From assembly GCF_014643255.1 (NCBI RefSeq), contig NZ_BMJI01000017.1, forward strand, positions 1 through 64,000: DNA of 64,000 nt, read 5' to 3'. Both the position numbers and the translations under genes were made by a program. The notes under the pieces were generated by a model, which worked only from the letters and a program-made list of their open reading frames with translations, had not been told where the DNA came from and searched no databases. Origin of the DNA: Tersicoccus solisilvae. GTDB lineage: Bacteria; Actinomycetota; Actinomycetes; Actinomycetales; Micrococcaceae. Positions 28,293-36,475 of the stretch are shown piece by piece. The first letter of the stretch is position 1. The number at the start of each line of letters is the position of its first letter.

Positions 28293-29671
28293 ACGGTTCC
28301 CTTCTCGGCCAGCAGGCGCTCCCGGTCCTCGTCGTCGACGTCGTGCAGGGAGATGCCCCGCGTCTCCTTGATCCACGCGACGGCGGCGAGGGTGATGACG
28401 CAGGCGATCGCGAGATAGATCGCGATCGGCACCGAGGAGTGGAAGTCCTTGAGCAGCCACGCGCCGATGGTCGGCGCCAGCGAACCGGCGATCAGCGACG
28501 TCACCTGGTAGCCCAGCGAGACGCCGGAGTAGCGCATCCGGGTCGGGAACATCTCGGCCATGATGGCCGGCTGGCCGGCGTACATCAGGCCGTGGAACAG
28601 CAGGCCGATCACGATGGCGGCGAGGATGACGAAGGTGCTGCGGGTGTCGAACATGGGGAAGGCGAAGAACCCCCAGGTGGCCGAGAGGACGGCACCGACG
28701 GCGTACACCGGGCGCCGACCCACGCGGTCGGTCAGCCCGCCCCACACCGGCACGGTGATGAAGTGGATGGCGTGGGCGATGAACATCAGCCCGAGGATCT
28801 CGGCGGTGTTGACCTTCAGCTGCGTCAGGTAGAAGAGGGAGAACGTGACCACCAGGTAGTACATGATGTTCTCGGCCAGCCGCAGGCCCATGGCACCGAA
28901 CACGCCCTTGGGGTAGCGGCGGAACACCTCGGCGACGCCGTAGGACTGGGCCTTCGACTCCTCGACCTCGCTCTGGACCTCCTGGAAGATCGGGGCGTCC
29001 GTGATCCGAGTGCGGATGTAGTAGCCGATGACGACGATGACGGCCGAGAGCCAGAACGCGATCCGCCAGCCCCAGCCGAGGAACTGGGCGCTGGTGAGCG
29101 TGGACGAGAGGATCCACAGCACGAGGGTGGCGAGCAGGTTGCCACCGGGCACGGCGGCCTGCGGCCACGCGGCCCAGAAGCCGCGGCGCCGGTTGGGCGC
29201 GTGCTCGGCGACCAGCAGGACGGCGCCACCCCACTCGCCGCCGACGGCGAAGCCCTGCAGGAAGCGCAGCACGACCAGCAGCACGGGCGCGGCGTAGCCG
29301 ATCACCGAGAAGTCGGGCAGGCAGCCCATCAGGAAGGTCGAGACGCCGACCAGGATGATGGAGAGCTGGAGCAGGTGCTTGCGCCCGAACTTGTCCCCGA
29401 AGTGGCCGAAGACGATGCCGCCGAGCGGCCGGGCGATGAAGCCCACCGCGTAGGTGAGCATGATCTGGATGAAGCCGTCGATCTCGCTGGTGCCCTGGGG
29501 GAAGAAGGTCTTGTTGAAGACGAGGGCGGCGGCCGAGGCATAGAGGAAGAACTCGTACCACTCCACGACGGTGCCCGCCATCGAGGCGGCGACGACGCGC
29601 CGGAGGTCCCGCCGGTCCGGGTTGGGGTCGCGCCGGGCGGACGCATCCGCCAGGTTGCTCTGGGTGCTCAT
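28289..29671 (-). CDS. MFS transporter, metabolite:H+ symporter (MHS) family
   Basis: A 460-residue carrier with 12 predicted helices. The MHS signature GTVVEWYEFFLYASAAALVF is in helix 1, and the GHFGDKFGRK loop lies between helices 2 and 3. It likely imports 3-hydroxybutyrate or acetoacetate, judged from the operon. The ATG at 29671 follows CAGGAG. First gene of the operon, divergent from a LysR gene. Confidence 0.88.
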
Positions 29672-29745
29672 GTGTACTCCTGTCGACATCGCCATCGACG
29701 CCGGTGCGAGGGTGGCCCGGGCCGGGTTCTCCGGAGGGGGCGGCC

Positions 29746-29780
29746 GGTGTGATCCACACCACCGACTGACCAGCAGTGTA
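29746..29780 (-). promoter_or_regulatory. promoter and palindrome for the 3-hydroxybutyrate operon
   Basis: On the minus strand TACACT (29775-29780) is a -10 candidate, with a weak TTGCCC 19 bases upstream. Just downstream is a perfect palindrome GGTGTG-ATC-CACACC (29746-29760). Its position near the transcription start suggests operator function. Confidence 0.48.
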
Positions 29781-29824
29781 GGGAGACGACCGGGGCGCGG
29801 GGCAATGACCAGCCGGGCACAGAG

Positions 29825-29844
29825 GATCTGCAAGAATGCAGATC
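29825..29844 (+). promoter_or_regulatory. LysR autoregulatory operator
   Basis: GATCTGC-AAGAAT-GCAGATC is a perfect 7-bp-arm palindrome ending on the base before the ATG at 29845. Its AAGAAT centre lies 7 bases from the ATG and could itself be the -10 box of a leaderless transcript, so the regulator would cover its own promoter and start codon. A further GCAGAT half-site occurs at about 29881. Confidence 0.65.
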
Positions 29845-30759
29845 ATGACCGCCGTCGCCGGACCCACGCCTCTCCCGATTGCAGATGACCTGCTCGTCTT
29901 CCTTGCCGTCGCCCGGTCCGGGACGTACGTCACCGCCGCCGACGACCTGGGCATGAACCACACGACGGTGTCCCGTCGGGTGGCGGCACTGGAGCGACGG
30001 CTCGGCGGCCGGCTGCTCGCGCGTTCGCCCTCGGGGTGGGAGCTGACCGAGCTGGGCCGGTCCGCGCTGGCGGAGGCCGAACAGGTCGAGGCCGCCGTCG
30101 CCCGGCTGCGCGGCACCCGCGAGGCGCCGGCGCTGAGCGCGGTGATCCGGATCAGTGCGACGGACGGCTTCAGCGCCCTCGTCGTCCCGCCCGCGGTCAC
30201 CCGGCTGCGTCGACGGCACCCCGGCATCTCCCTCGAGGTGGTCACCACCACGCGCCGCGCCCTGCAGCACCGGACCGGCCTGGACCTGGAGGTCGTGGTG
30301 GGCAAGCCGGAGGTGCGCCGGGCGGAGGCGCTGTGGCTCGCCGACTACCGGCTCGGCCTCTACGCGTCCCGGGCCTGGCTGGCGGAGCACGGGACACCGG
30401 AGACGGTCGCGGAGCTGACGGGCGCCCCGCTGGTCTACTTCATCGACTCGATGCTCAGCGTGGACCCCCTGGACGCCGCCCCGCGGATCCTGCCGGCCAT
30501 GCGGGACGCGCTGACGTCGACCAACGTGTTCGTGCACGTGGAGGCGACCCGTGGCGGTGCCGGGTTGGGGCTGCTGCCGTGCTTCATCGCCGACCGGCAC
30601 GACGACCTGGTCCGGCTGTTCCCGGCCGAGGTCTCCGAGACGCTCGGGTACTGGCTGGTCAGCCGCCGGGAGGCGCTGCGGCAGCCGGCCGTCGCGGCCT
30701 TCGTGACCGAACTCCGCGCGCAGGTGGACCGGATGCGGGACGTGCTGCTGGCGCAGTGA
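29845..30759 (+). CDS. LysR-family regulator
   Basis: A 304-residue regulator with an N-terminal winged helix (LLVFLAVARSGTYVTAADDLGMNHTTVSRRVAALERRLGGRLLAR) and a substrate-binding domain to the end. An ATG three codons upstream would lie inside the operator, so the ATG at 29845 is chosen. Divergent from the 3-hydroxybutyrate operon, which it probably activates in response to the substrate. Convergent with the alcohol dehydrogenase. Confidence 0.9.
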   Translation: MTAVAGPTPLPIADDLLVFLAVARSGTYVTAADDLGMNHTTVSRRVAALERRLGGRLLARSPSGWELTELGRSALAEAEQVEAAVARLRGTREAPALSAVIRISATDGFSALVVPPAVTRLRRRHPGISLEVVTTTRRALQHRTGLDLEVVVGKPEVRRAEALWLADYRLGLYASRAWLAEHGTPETVAELTGAPLVYFIDSMLSVDPLDAAPRILPAMRDALTSTNVFVHVEATRGGAGLGLLPCFIADRHDDLVRLFPAEVSETLGYWLVSRREALRQPAVAAFVTELRAQVDRMRDVLLAQ

Positions 30760-30802
30760 CGGCGCGGTCGGCCGGCCGGGGACGCCGTCGAGCCGGTCGC
30801 GG

Positions 30803-31759
30803 TCAGTCGTACATGGCGATGAAGCGGCCGATCACGCCGCCGGCGCGGAGCTTGTCGATCGCGTCGGGGATGTCCGCCTGGGTGATGTGGTTCATCGGCG
30901 GGGTCAGCTGACCCGACCGCATCAACTCGTAGATGCCGGCGAGGTCGTCCTTCGTCCCGGACTTCGACCCCTTGATGGTGAGCTGGTTGATGATGATCGG
31001 GTAGGTGTTGATGGTCGACTCGAGCCGGCCCATGCCGACCTGGACGAGCGTGCCGTACTCTGCGAGCGCCTCGATGGCCGCCGACGTCGTCGTGCCGAAC
31101 CCGGCGTAGTCGACGATCAGTTCGAGGCCTTCGTCCTTGAAGGCGTCGATCGACTCGGCCACGTCCACCAGACCGATCTCGTCCTTCAGCTCGCGGGTCT
31201 TCGGATTGACCTCGGCACCGTAGACCTTCGCGCCGGACAGCGCCGCGGACCGGGCACCGATGTAGCCGAGGCCGCCGAGGCCGATGACGCCGACCTTCAT
31301 CCCCTCCGTCGCCCCGCCGACCGCCATGATGGCGTGGTAGGCGGTCAGCCCGGCGTCGGTGGCCATCGCCCCGAGGTCGAACGGCACCTCGTCGGGCAGC
31401 GCGACCAGGTTGTCGTCGGTGGCGCGCAGCTTCGGGGCGAAGCCGCCGTCCCACTTGCCGTAGCCGAGGGCGTCGCCGTCGGACATCACCGGCGCGAGGC
31501 CGACGCGGTCGCCGACCGTCCAGTGGTCCATGCCCTCGCCGACCTCGCTGATGACACCGGCGGACTCGTGCCCCATGGTGCGGGGCAGGCCGTGCTGGAA
31601 GAGGGCCATCCACCCCGGGTCGTCCAGGGTGGTCACGTCCGAGTGGCAGACGCCGGAGGCCTTGACGTCGACGACCACCTCCCCGGGGCCGGCGTGCGGC
31701 TCCTCGACCTCGTTCAGTTCCAGCGGCTTCCCGGTTCCGGTGAACTGCCATGCCTTCAT
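30803..31759 (-). CDS. zinc-type alcohol dehydrogenase lacking the structural zinc site
   Basis: A 318-residue medium-chain dehydrogenase. Catalytic-zinc ligands appear as Cys38 (SGVCHSD) and His63-Glu64 (GHESAG), with Asp (MATDAGLTAYHA) replacing the usual third Cys. The Rossmann motif is GLGGLGYIGARSA. The four-cysteine structural zinc lobe is absent (Cys38 is the only Cys), and the region is shortened to DGDALGYGKWDGGFAP. It probably oxidises or reduces a small alcohol/aldehyde; substrate unknown. A TAGGCT box at 31829-31834 (minus strand) is a possible -10, with a GTCCGGC/GCCGGAC hairpin in the leader. Confidence 0.87.
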   Translation of the reverse strand: MKAWQFTGTGKPLELNEVEEPHAGPGEVVVDVKASGVCHSDVTTLDDPGWMALFQHGLPRTMGHESAGVISEVGEGMDHWTVGDRVGLAPVMSDGDALGYGKWDGGFAPKLRATDDNLVALPDEVPFDLGAMATDAGLTAYHAIMAVGGATEGMKVGVIGLGGLGYIGARSAALSGAKVYGAEVNPKTRELKDEIGLVDVAESIDAFKDEGLELIVDYAGFGTTTSAAIEALAEYGTLVQVGMGRLESTINTYPIIINQLTIKGSKSGTKDDLAGIYELMRSGQLTPPMNHITQADIPDAIDKLRAGGVIGRFIAMYD

Positions 31760-31868
31760 CCCTGCACCCTCATCTCTGTCGAGTCTGGGTCTTCAGCGCG
31801 TCCGGCGTCGGTGCCGGACCGCCCTTCCAGCCTAGGGATGTGGTGGGATCTGTCGAGCGGGCCGGGAA

Positions 31869-32726
31869 TCAGTCGACGCGCGGGCGGGAGCCGGCCGCGA
31901 AGCGGCGCACCTGGGCGTCGTCCCACACCTGGGCCGGCACGGCATCGGTCAGCAGCGTCCGCCGCAGCGCCGGGGACGGCTCGAGCGGGGCGTGCGAGCC
32001 GGCGAGGATGATGTTGCCCCAGCGGCGGCCCTTGAACATCGGCGGGTCCGCGATGGCCACGGTGTGCTCGAAGACGGCGGCGATGGTCGCGGCCTCCCCA
32101 CGGGCGAGCGCGAGGTCCGGGCGGTCCCCGCAGTTGGCGACATAGACGCCGCCCGCAGCGAGCAGCGCGTCGACCGCCCGGGTGAACTCGAGCGTCGTCA
32201 ACGGTTCGGGGGTCACGGCCCCGGCGAACACGTCCCGGATGACGACGTCGCGCGTGCCCGGGGTCAGCGATTCGGTGACGGCGCGGGCCTCCCCCACCCG
32301 CAGCCGGAGCATCGGGGCGCGCGGCAGGTCGAACCGGTCGCGGACCAGGGCGGCGAGCGCGGCGTCGATCTCGACGACGACCTGCCGACTGGCCGGGTAG
32401 ACGGCGTTCGCCCAGCGGGCCAGCGAGCAGCCGGCCCCGCCCAGGTGCAGCAGGCGCAGGGGGGCTGATCCGTCGGTGAACCGGTCCCGCAGCAGCGCGG
32501 CGATCCACCGCATGTACTCGAAGTCCAGCTCGGCCGGCTCGCCCGGCACCCAGTGGGAGGAGAGGACGCCGTTGACGAGCAGCTGCCAGGCGCCGTCCCG
32601 GTAGGGGTCGGGCACCAGTTCGGCGGTGCCGGTGTCGATCGGGTAGACGCCGGCGACCGGTCCGACGTCGTCCGCGGCGATCTTCGTCGACGCCTCGGCG
32701 TCGCGGCGCCCGCGACGGCGGGCCAT
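31869..32726 (-). CDS. spermidine synthase-like methyltransferase-fold protein
   Basis: A 285-residue protein with the SAM-dependent-fold nucleotide motif LLHLGGAGCSLARW followed by VVEIDAALAALVRDRF, and VVIRDVFAGAVTPEPLTTLEF in the place of the spermidine synthase active-site region. Actinobacteria carry many such spermidine-synthase homologues without membrane helices; most are not proven polyamine enzymes. It follows the small thiamine-binding-type gene by 45 bases on the same strand. Confidence 0.72.
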   Translation of the reverse strand: MARRRGRRDAEASTKIAADDVGPVAGVYPIDTGTAELVPDPYRDGAWQLLVNGVLSSHWVPGEPAELDFEYMRWIAALLRDRFTDGSAPLRLLHLGGAGCSLARWANAVYPASRQVVVEIDAALAALVRDRFDLPRAPMLRLRVGEARAVTESLTPGTRDVVIRDVFAGAVTPEPLTTLEFTRAVDALLAAGGVYVANCGDRPDLALARGEAATIAAVFEHTVAIADPPMFKGRRWGNIILAGSHAPLEPSPALRRTLLTDAVPAQVWDDAQVRRFAAGSRPRVD

Positions 32727-32771
32727 CAGCGGGAGGCCGTCATCGCGTCGTCGGGCGGCGGGCCGCTCGGC

Positions 32772-33110
32772 TCACGCCGGCGACCCGTCCGCCAGCAGCC
32801 CCTCGACCCGCTCCACCTTGCCGGTGAGCTCCCCGGTGTGACCGGGCCGGATGTCGGCCTTGAGCACGAGGGAGACCCGGCTGCCGTAGCGGCCCACGGC
32901 CTCGGTGGCGCGCTTGACGACGTCCATCACCTCGTCCCACTCCCCCTCGATCTCGGTGAACATCGAGCTGGTGTGGTTCGGCAGCCCGGACTCGCGGACG
33001 ATCCGGACGGCCTCGGCGACGGCGGTGTGCACGGACGCGTCGCCCTCACCGGCACGCAGTGCGGGATCGGACGGGGTGCCGGCGGGGGACACGGAGAAGG
33101 CGACGATCAT
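32772..33110 (-). CDS. thiamine-binding/MTH1187 family protein
   Basis: A 112-residue protein of the DUF77/MTH1187-YkoF group: it starts MIVAFSVSPAG, contains PNHTSSMFTEIEGEWDEVMDVVKRA and ends KADIRPGHTGELTGKVERVEGLL. Members are ferredoxin-fold tetramers that bind thiamine or related metabolites. The ATG at 33110 lies 7 bases after CACACT with no ribosome site, so it may be leaderless. Divergent from pta. Confidence 0.8.
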   Translation of the reverse strand: MIVAFSVSPAGTPSDPALRAGEGDASVHTAVAEAVRIVRESGLPNHTSSMFTEIEGEWDEVMDVVKRATEAVGRYGSRVSLVLKADIRPGHTGELTGKVERVEGLLADGSPA

Positions 33111-33205
33111 GCGTCCCAGTGTGTCACCGGTGGCCACCCCTCGCCCGCCCGGCCCGGGCCGCGGCATCGGCTGCAACAATGGGGGCAATCGAGCGAAGGA
33201 GCACC

Positions 33206-35305
33206 ATGGCACGCGGGATCTATGTCAGCGCCATGACGCAGGGCGCCGGCCTCAACCTCGTCTCCCTCGGTCTGGCGGACTCGCTGTACAAGCGGGCCGA
33301 CCGGATCGGGTTCTTCCGGCCGATCACCCCGGCCGCGAGCCCGGCGGAGGACTCGATGGTGGCGCTGATGCGCTCCTCCTTCGGGCTGACGGAGGCCACC
33401 GCCCGCGCCGGGATGACGGCGAAGGACGCCCGCGCCCTGCTGATCGCCGGGGAGCGGGACGAGATCGACGCCCGCTCGGTCGCCCTGTTCGGGGAGATCG
33501 CCCGGGAGTGCGACATCGTCCTGGTCGAGGGCACCAACCTCTCCGGGCAGGACGCGGCCGTCGAGTTCGACCTGAACGGCCGGCTCGCCAACAACCTCGG
33601 CTGCCACGTCGTCGGCGTCGTCTCCGGCCGGGGGCGCACGGTCGAGGAGACCGCCGACGCCGTCGACGTCGCGCGGCGCAGCCTGCAGTCCGAGAACGTG
33701 TCCGTCCTCGCGATGCTGGTCAACCGCGTGGACGCGGACGACGTGGACGCCGTGATGGCGACCGTGCGCCCCGGCAGCACCCGGCGCCCCGTCTATGTGA
33801 TCCCGGAGATCCCCTCGCTCGGGCTGCCGTCCGTGGTCGAGATGGAGCGGGCGCTCAAGCTGGAGCGCGTCACCGGCCCGGAGGGTCCCACCCGCGACAT
33901 CAGTGGTGTCAAGGTCGCGTCCATGGAGGGCGGCAACTTCCTCAGCGTGCTCGACGACGGCAACCTCGTCATCGTCTCCGGGGATCGGTCCGACGCCATC
34001 CTCGCCGCGACCGCGTCGGCGATGACGCCGCAGTTCCCCGTGCCCTCGGCCATGGTCCTGACCAATGGGCTGACGCCGAACCCGCTGGTCACGCGCCTGC
34101 TCACCCACGCCGCGTTCCCCGTCTTCCTCTCCACCGCGGACACCTTCACGACCACCCGGCAGGTGGTGCAGGTGCAGGGCGACCTGGCCACCGGGCAGCC
34201 GCGCAAGATCGCGGCCGCGCTCGGGGCGTGGCACCGGCAGGTCGACGGCTCCGAGCTGCTCGCCCGCCTCGACCTGCCCCGGCCGGAGAAGATGACGCCC
34301 CTGCGGTTCCTGCACGGCCTGATCGAACGGGCCCGCTCGCAGCGCCGCCACATCGTGCTGCCCGAAGGCACCGACCCGCGCATCCTGCACGCCGCGGAGA
34401 TCCTGCACCGCCGCGACGTGTGCGACCTGACGCTGCTCGGCCCCGAGCAGGACGTGCGCGACGTCGCCGCCCGGGAGGGCGTGGACCTGACCGGGCTGAC
34501 CGTCATCGACCCCGCCACGAGCGAGCTGCGGGAGCGGTTCGCGGAGGAATACGCGCGGCTGCGCGCCCACAAGGGCGTCGACCTCGCCCGGGCGCGGGAG
34601 GTGATGCTGGACGGCTCGTACTTCGGCACCATGATGGTCCAGCTCGGCGAGGTGGACGGCATGGTCTCCGGCGCCGCGCACACGACGGCGAACACCATCC
34701 GGCCGGCCCTCGAGTTCGTCAAGACGCGGCCGGACGTGCGGATCGTCTCCAGCGTGTTCTTCATGCTGCTGGCCGACCGGGTGCTCGTGTACGGGGACTG
34801 CGCGGTCAACCCGGAACCGGACGAGGAGCAGCTCGCCGACATCGCCCTGGCCTCGGCGCAGACCGCCGCCCAGTTCGGCGTCGACCCCAAGGTCGCGATG
34901 CTCTCCTACTCGACCGGCGGCTCGGGCGCGGGCGGCGCCGTCGATGCTGTGCGGCGTGCCACCGAGCTGGTGCGGGAACAGCGGCCGGATCTGGCCGTCG
35001 AGGGACCGATCCAGTACGACGCCGCGGTCAACGCCTCCGTCGCCGCCTCGAAACTGCCGGGCTCCACGGTGGCGGGCCAGGCCACCGTCTTCATCTTCCC
35101 GGACCTGAACACCGGCAACAACACCTACAAGGCGGTGCAGCAGTCCTCCGGAGCGGTCGCCGTCGGGCCCGTGCTGCAGGGGCTGCGCAAGCCGGTCAAC
35201 GACCTCTCCCGCGGCTGCACGGTGGAGGACATCGTCAACACCGTGGCGATCACCGCCATCCAGGGCCAGACCGACACCCGGACCGCAACCTCCCCCACCG
35301 ACTGA
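33206..35305 (+). CDS. pta: phosphate acetyltransferase (long form)
   Basis: A 699-residue three-domain Pta. An N-terminal P-loop-like/DRTGG region covers about 1-370, including ISGVKVASMEGGNFLSVLDDG. The catalytic PTA_PTB domain covers 375-695, including LPEGTDPRILHAAEIL, SGAAHTTANTIRPAL, FPDLNTGNNTYKAVQ and GLRKPVNDLSRG. It interconverts acetyl-CoA and acetyl phosphate. The ATG at 33206 is set by AAGGAG 4 bases upstream; the frame is open earlier but has only Arg-rich shadow sequence. It forms the pta-ackA operon. Confidence 0.95.
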   Translation: MARGIYVSAMTQGAGLNLVSLGLADSLYKRADRIGFFRPITPAASPAEDSMVALMRSSFGLTEATARAGMTAKDARALLIAGERDEIDARSVALFGEIARECDIVLVEGTNLSGQDAAVEFDLNGRLANNLGCHVVGVVSGRGRTVEETADAVDVARRSLQSENVSVLAMLVNRVDADDVDAVMATVRPGSTRRPVYVIPEIPSLGLPSVVEMERALKLERVTGPEGPTRDISGVKVASMEGGNFLSVLDDGNLVIVSGDRSDAILAATASAMTPQFPVPSAMVLTNGLTPNPLVTRLLTHAAFPVFLSTADTFTTTRQVVQVQGDLATGQPRKIAAALGAWHRQVDGSELLARLDLPRPEKMTPLRFLHGLIERARSQRRHIVLPEGTDPRILHAAEILHRRDVCDLTLLGPEQDVRDVAAREGVDLTGLTVIDPATSELRERFAEEYARLRAHKGVDLARAREVMLDGSYFGTMMVQLGEVDGMVSGAAHTTANTIRPALEFVKTRPDVRIVSSVFFMLLADRVLVYGDCAVNPEPDEEQLADIALASAQTAAQFGVDPKVAMLSYSTGGSGAGGAVDAVRRATELVREQRPDLAVEGPIQYDAAVNASVAASKLPGSTVAGQATVFIFPDLNTGNNTYKAVQQSSGAVAVGPVLQGLRKPVNDLSRGCTVEDIVNTVAITAIQGQTDTRTATSPTD

Positions 35306-35318
35306 TCGAGAGGCCACC

Positions 35319-36464
35319 ATGCTCGTGCTCGTGCTGAACTCCGGCTCGTCCTCCGTCAAGTACCAGGTGCGGCAGGTCCCCGACGCCGGGGACGACGGCG
35401 GCGGCGAGGTCGTCACCTCGGGCCTGATCGAGCGGATCGGCGAGGCGGAGGTGCCCGACCACCAGCACGCCCTCGACCTGCTCACCGACCGGCTCGATGA
35501 CGAGCTGGGCGGCCGGGCCCTGGACGCCGTCGGGCACCGGGTGGTGCACGGCGGGGAGCGGTTCTCCGGGCCGGTGCGGATCACCAACGAGATCACGCGC
35601 GAGATCGAGCGGCTCTCCCCGCTCGCCCCGCTGCACAACCCCGCCGCGGTGCTCGGGATCCGCGCCATCACCCACTCGCTGCCGGACCTGCCGCAGGTCG
35701 CCGTCTTCGACACCGCGTTCCACCGCACCCTGCCCGAGCACGCGTGGCGGTACGCGCTGCCGGACTCCCTCTATGCGGAGCACGGGGTGCGCCGGTACGG
35801 GTTCCACGGCACCAGCCACGACCTGGTCACCGGTGCCGCTGCGGCCTTCCTCGGCGTCGACCGGGGCTCCTTCGCCGCGGTGATCGCGCACCTGGGCAAC
35901 GGCGCGTCGGTGACCGCCATCAGGGACGGCGTCAGCGTCGACACGTCGATGGGCTACACGCCGCTGGAGGGACTCGTGATGGGCACCCGGTCCGGCGACG
36001 TCGACCCGTCCGTCATCACCCAGCTGATCGTGCGCGGCAAGTACACCGCGGAGGAGATGGACCGGCTGCTGAACAAGGAGTCCGGCTTGAAGGGGCTCTC
36101 CGGGAAGGCGGACATGCGGGCCGTGGACGAGGCCGCGCGCGACGGCGACCGGAACGCGGAGCTGGCCCTGGACGTCGCGAGCTACCGGCTGGCCAAGTAC
36201 ATCGGGGCGTACCACGTGGCGGTCGGCGGCGCCCGGGCCATCGTGTTCACCGCCGGCATCGGGGAGAACGCGGCCGGCTTCCGGGCCCGTGTGGTCGGGC
36301 GTCTCGGGGCGCTGGGGGTGACGCTGGACGCGGACGCCAACGACGCCCGGGCGAAGGACGCCCGACGGATCAGCGGGCAGGACTCGGCCATCCCGGTGCT
36401 GGTGGTCCCGACCGATGAGGAGCGAGCCATCGCGGAGGCGACGGCGGCGCTGGTCACCGGCTAG
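35319..36464 (+). CDS. ackA: acetate kinase
   Basis: A 381-residue acetokinase. The N-terminal NSGSSSVKY motif, HRVVHGGERF, FHRTLPEHAWRYALP, RRYGFHGTSHDLV, HLGNGASVTAI and FTAGIGENAAGFR are all present. It starts 14 bases after pta with a GAGAGG site. With Pta it yields ATP and acetate or, in reverse, activates acetate. It ends 11 bases before the convergent GH15 gene. Confidence 0.96.
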   Translation: MLVLVLNSGSSSVKYQVRQVPDAGDDGGGEVVTSGLIERIGEAEVPDHQHALDLLTDRLDDELGGRALDAVGHRVVHGGERFSGPVRITNEITREIERLSPLAPLHNPAAVLGIRAITHSLPDLPQVAVFDTAFHRTLPEHAWRYALPDSLYAEHGVRRYGFHGTSHDLVTGAAAAFLGVDRGSFAAVIAHLGNGASVTAIRDGVSVDTSMGYTPLEGLVMGTRSGDVDPSVITQLIVRGKYTAEEMDRLLNKESGLKGLSGKADMRAVDEAARDGDRNAELALDVASYRLAKYIGAYHVAVGGARAIVFTAGIGENAAGFRARVVGRLGALGVTLDADANDARAKDARRISGQDSAIPVLVVPTDEERAIAEATAALVTG

Positions 36465-36475
36465 GCGTACCTCGG

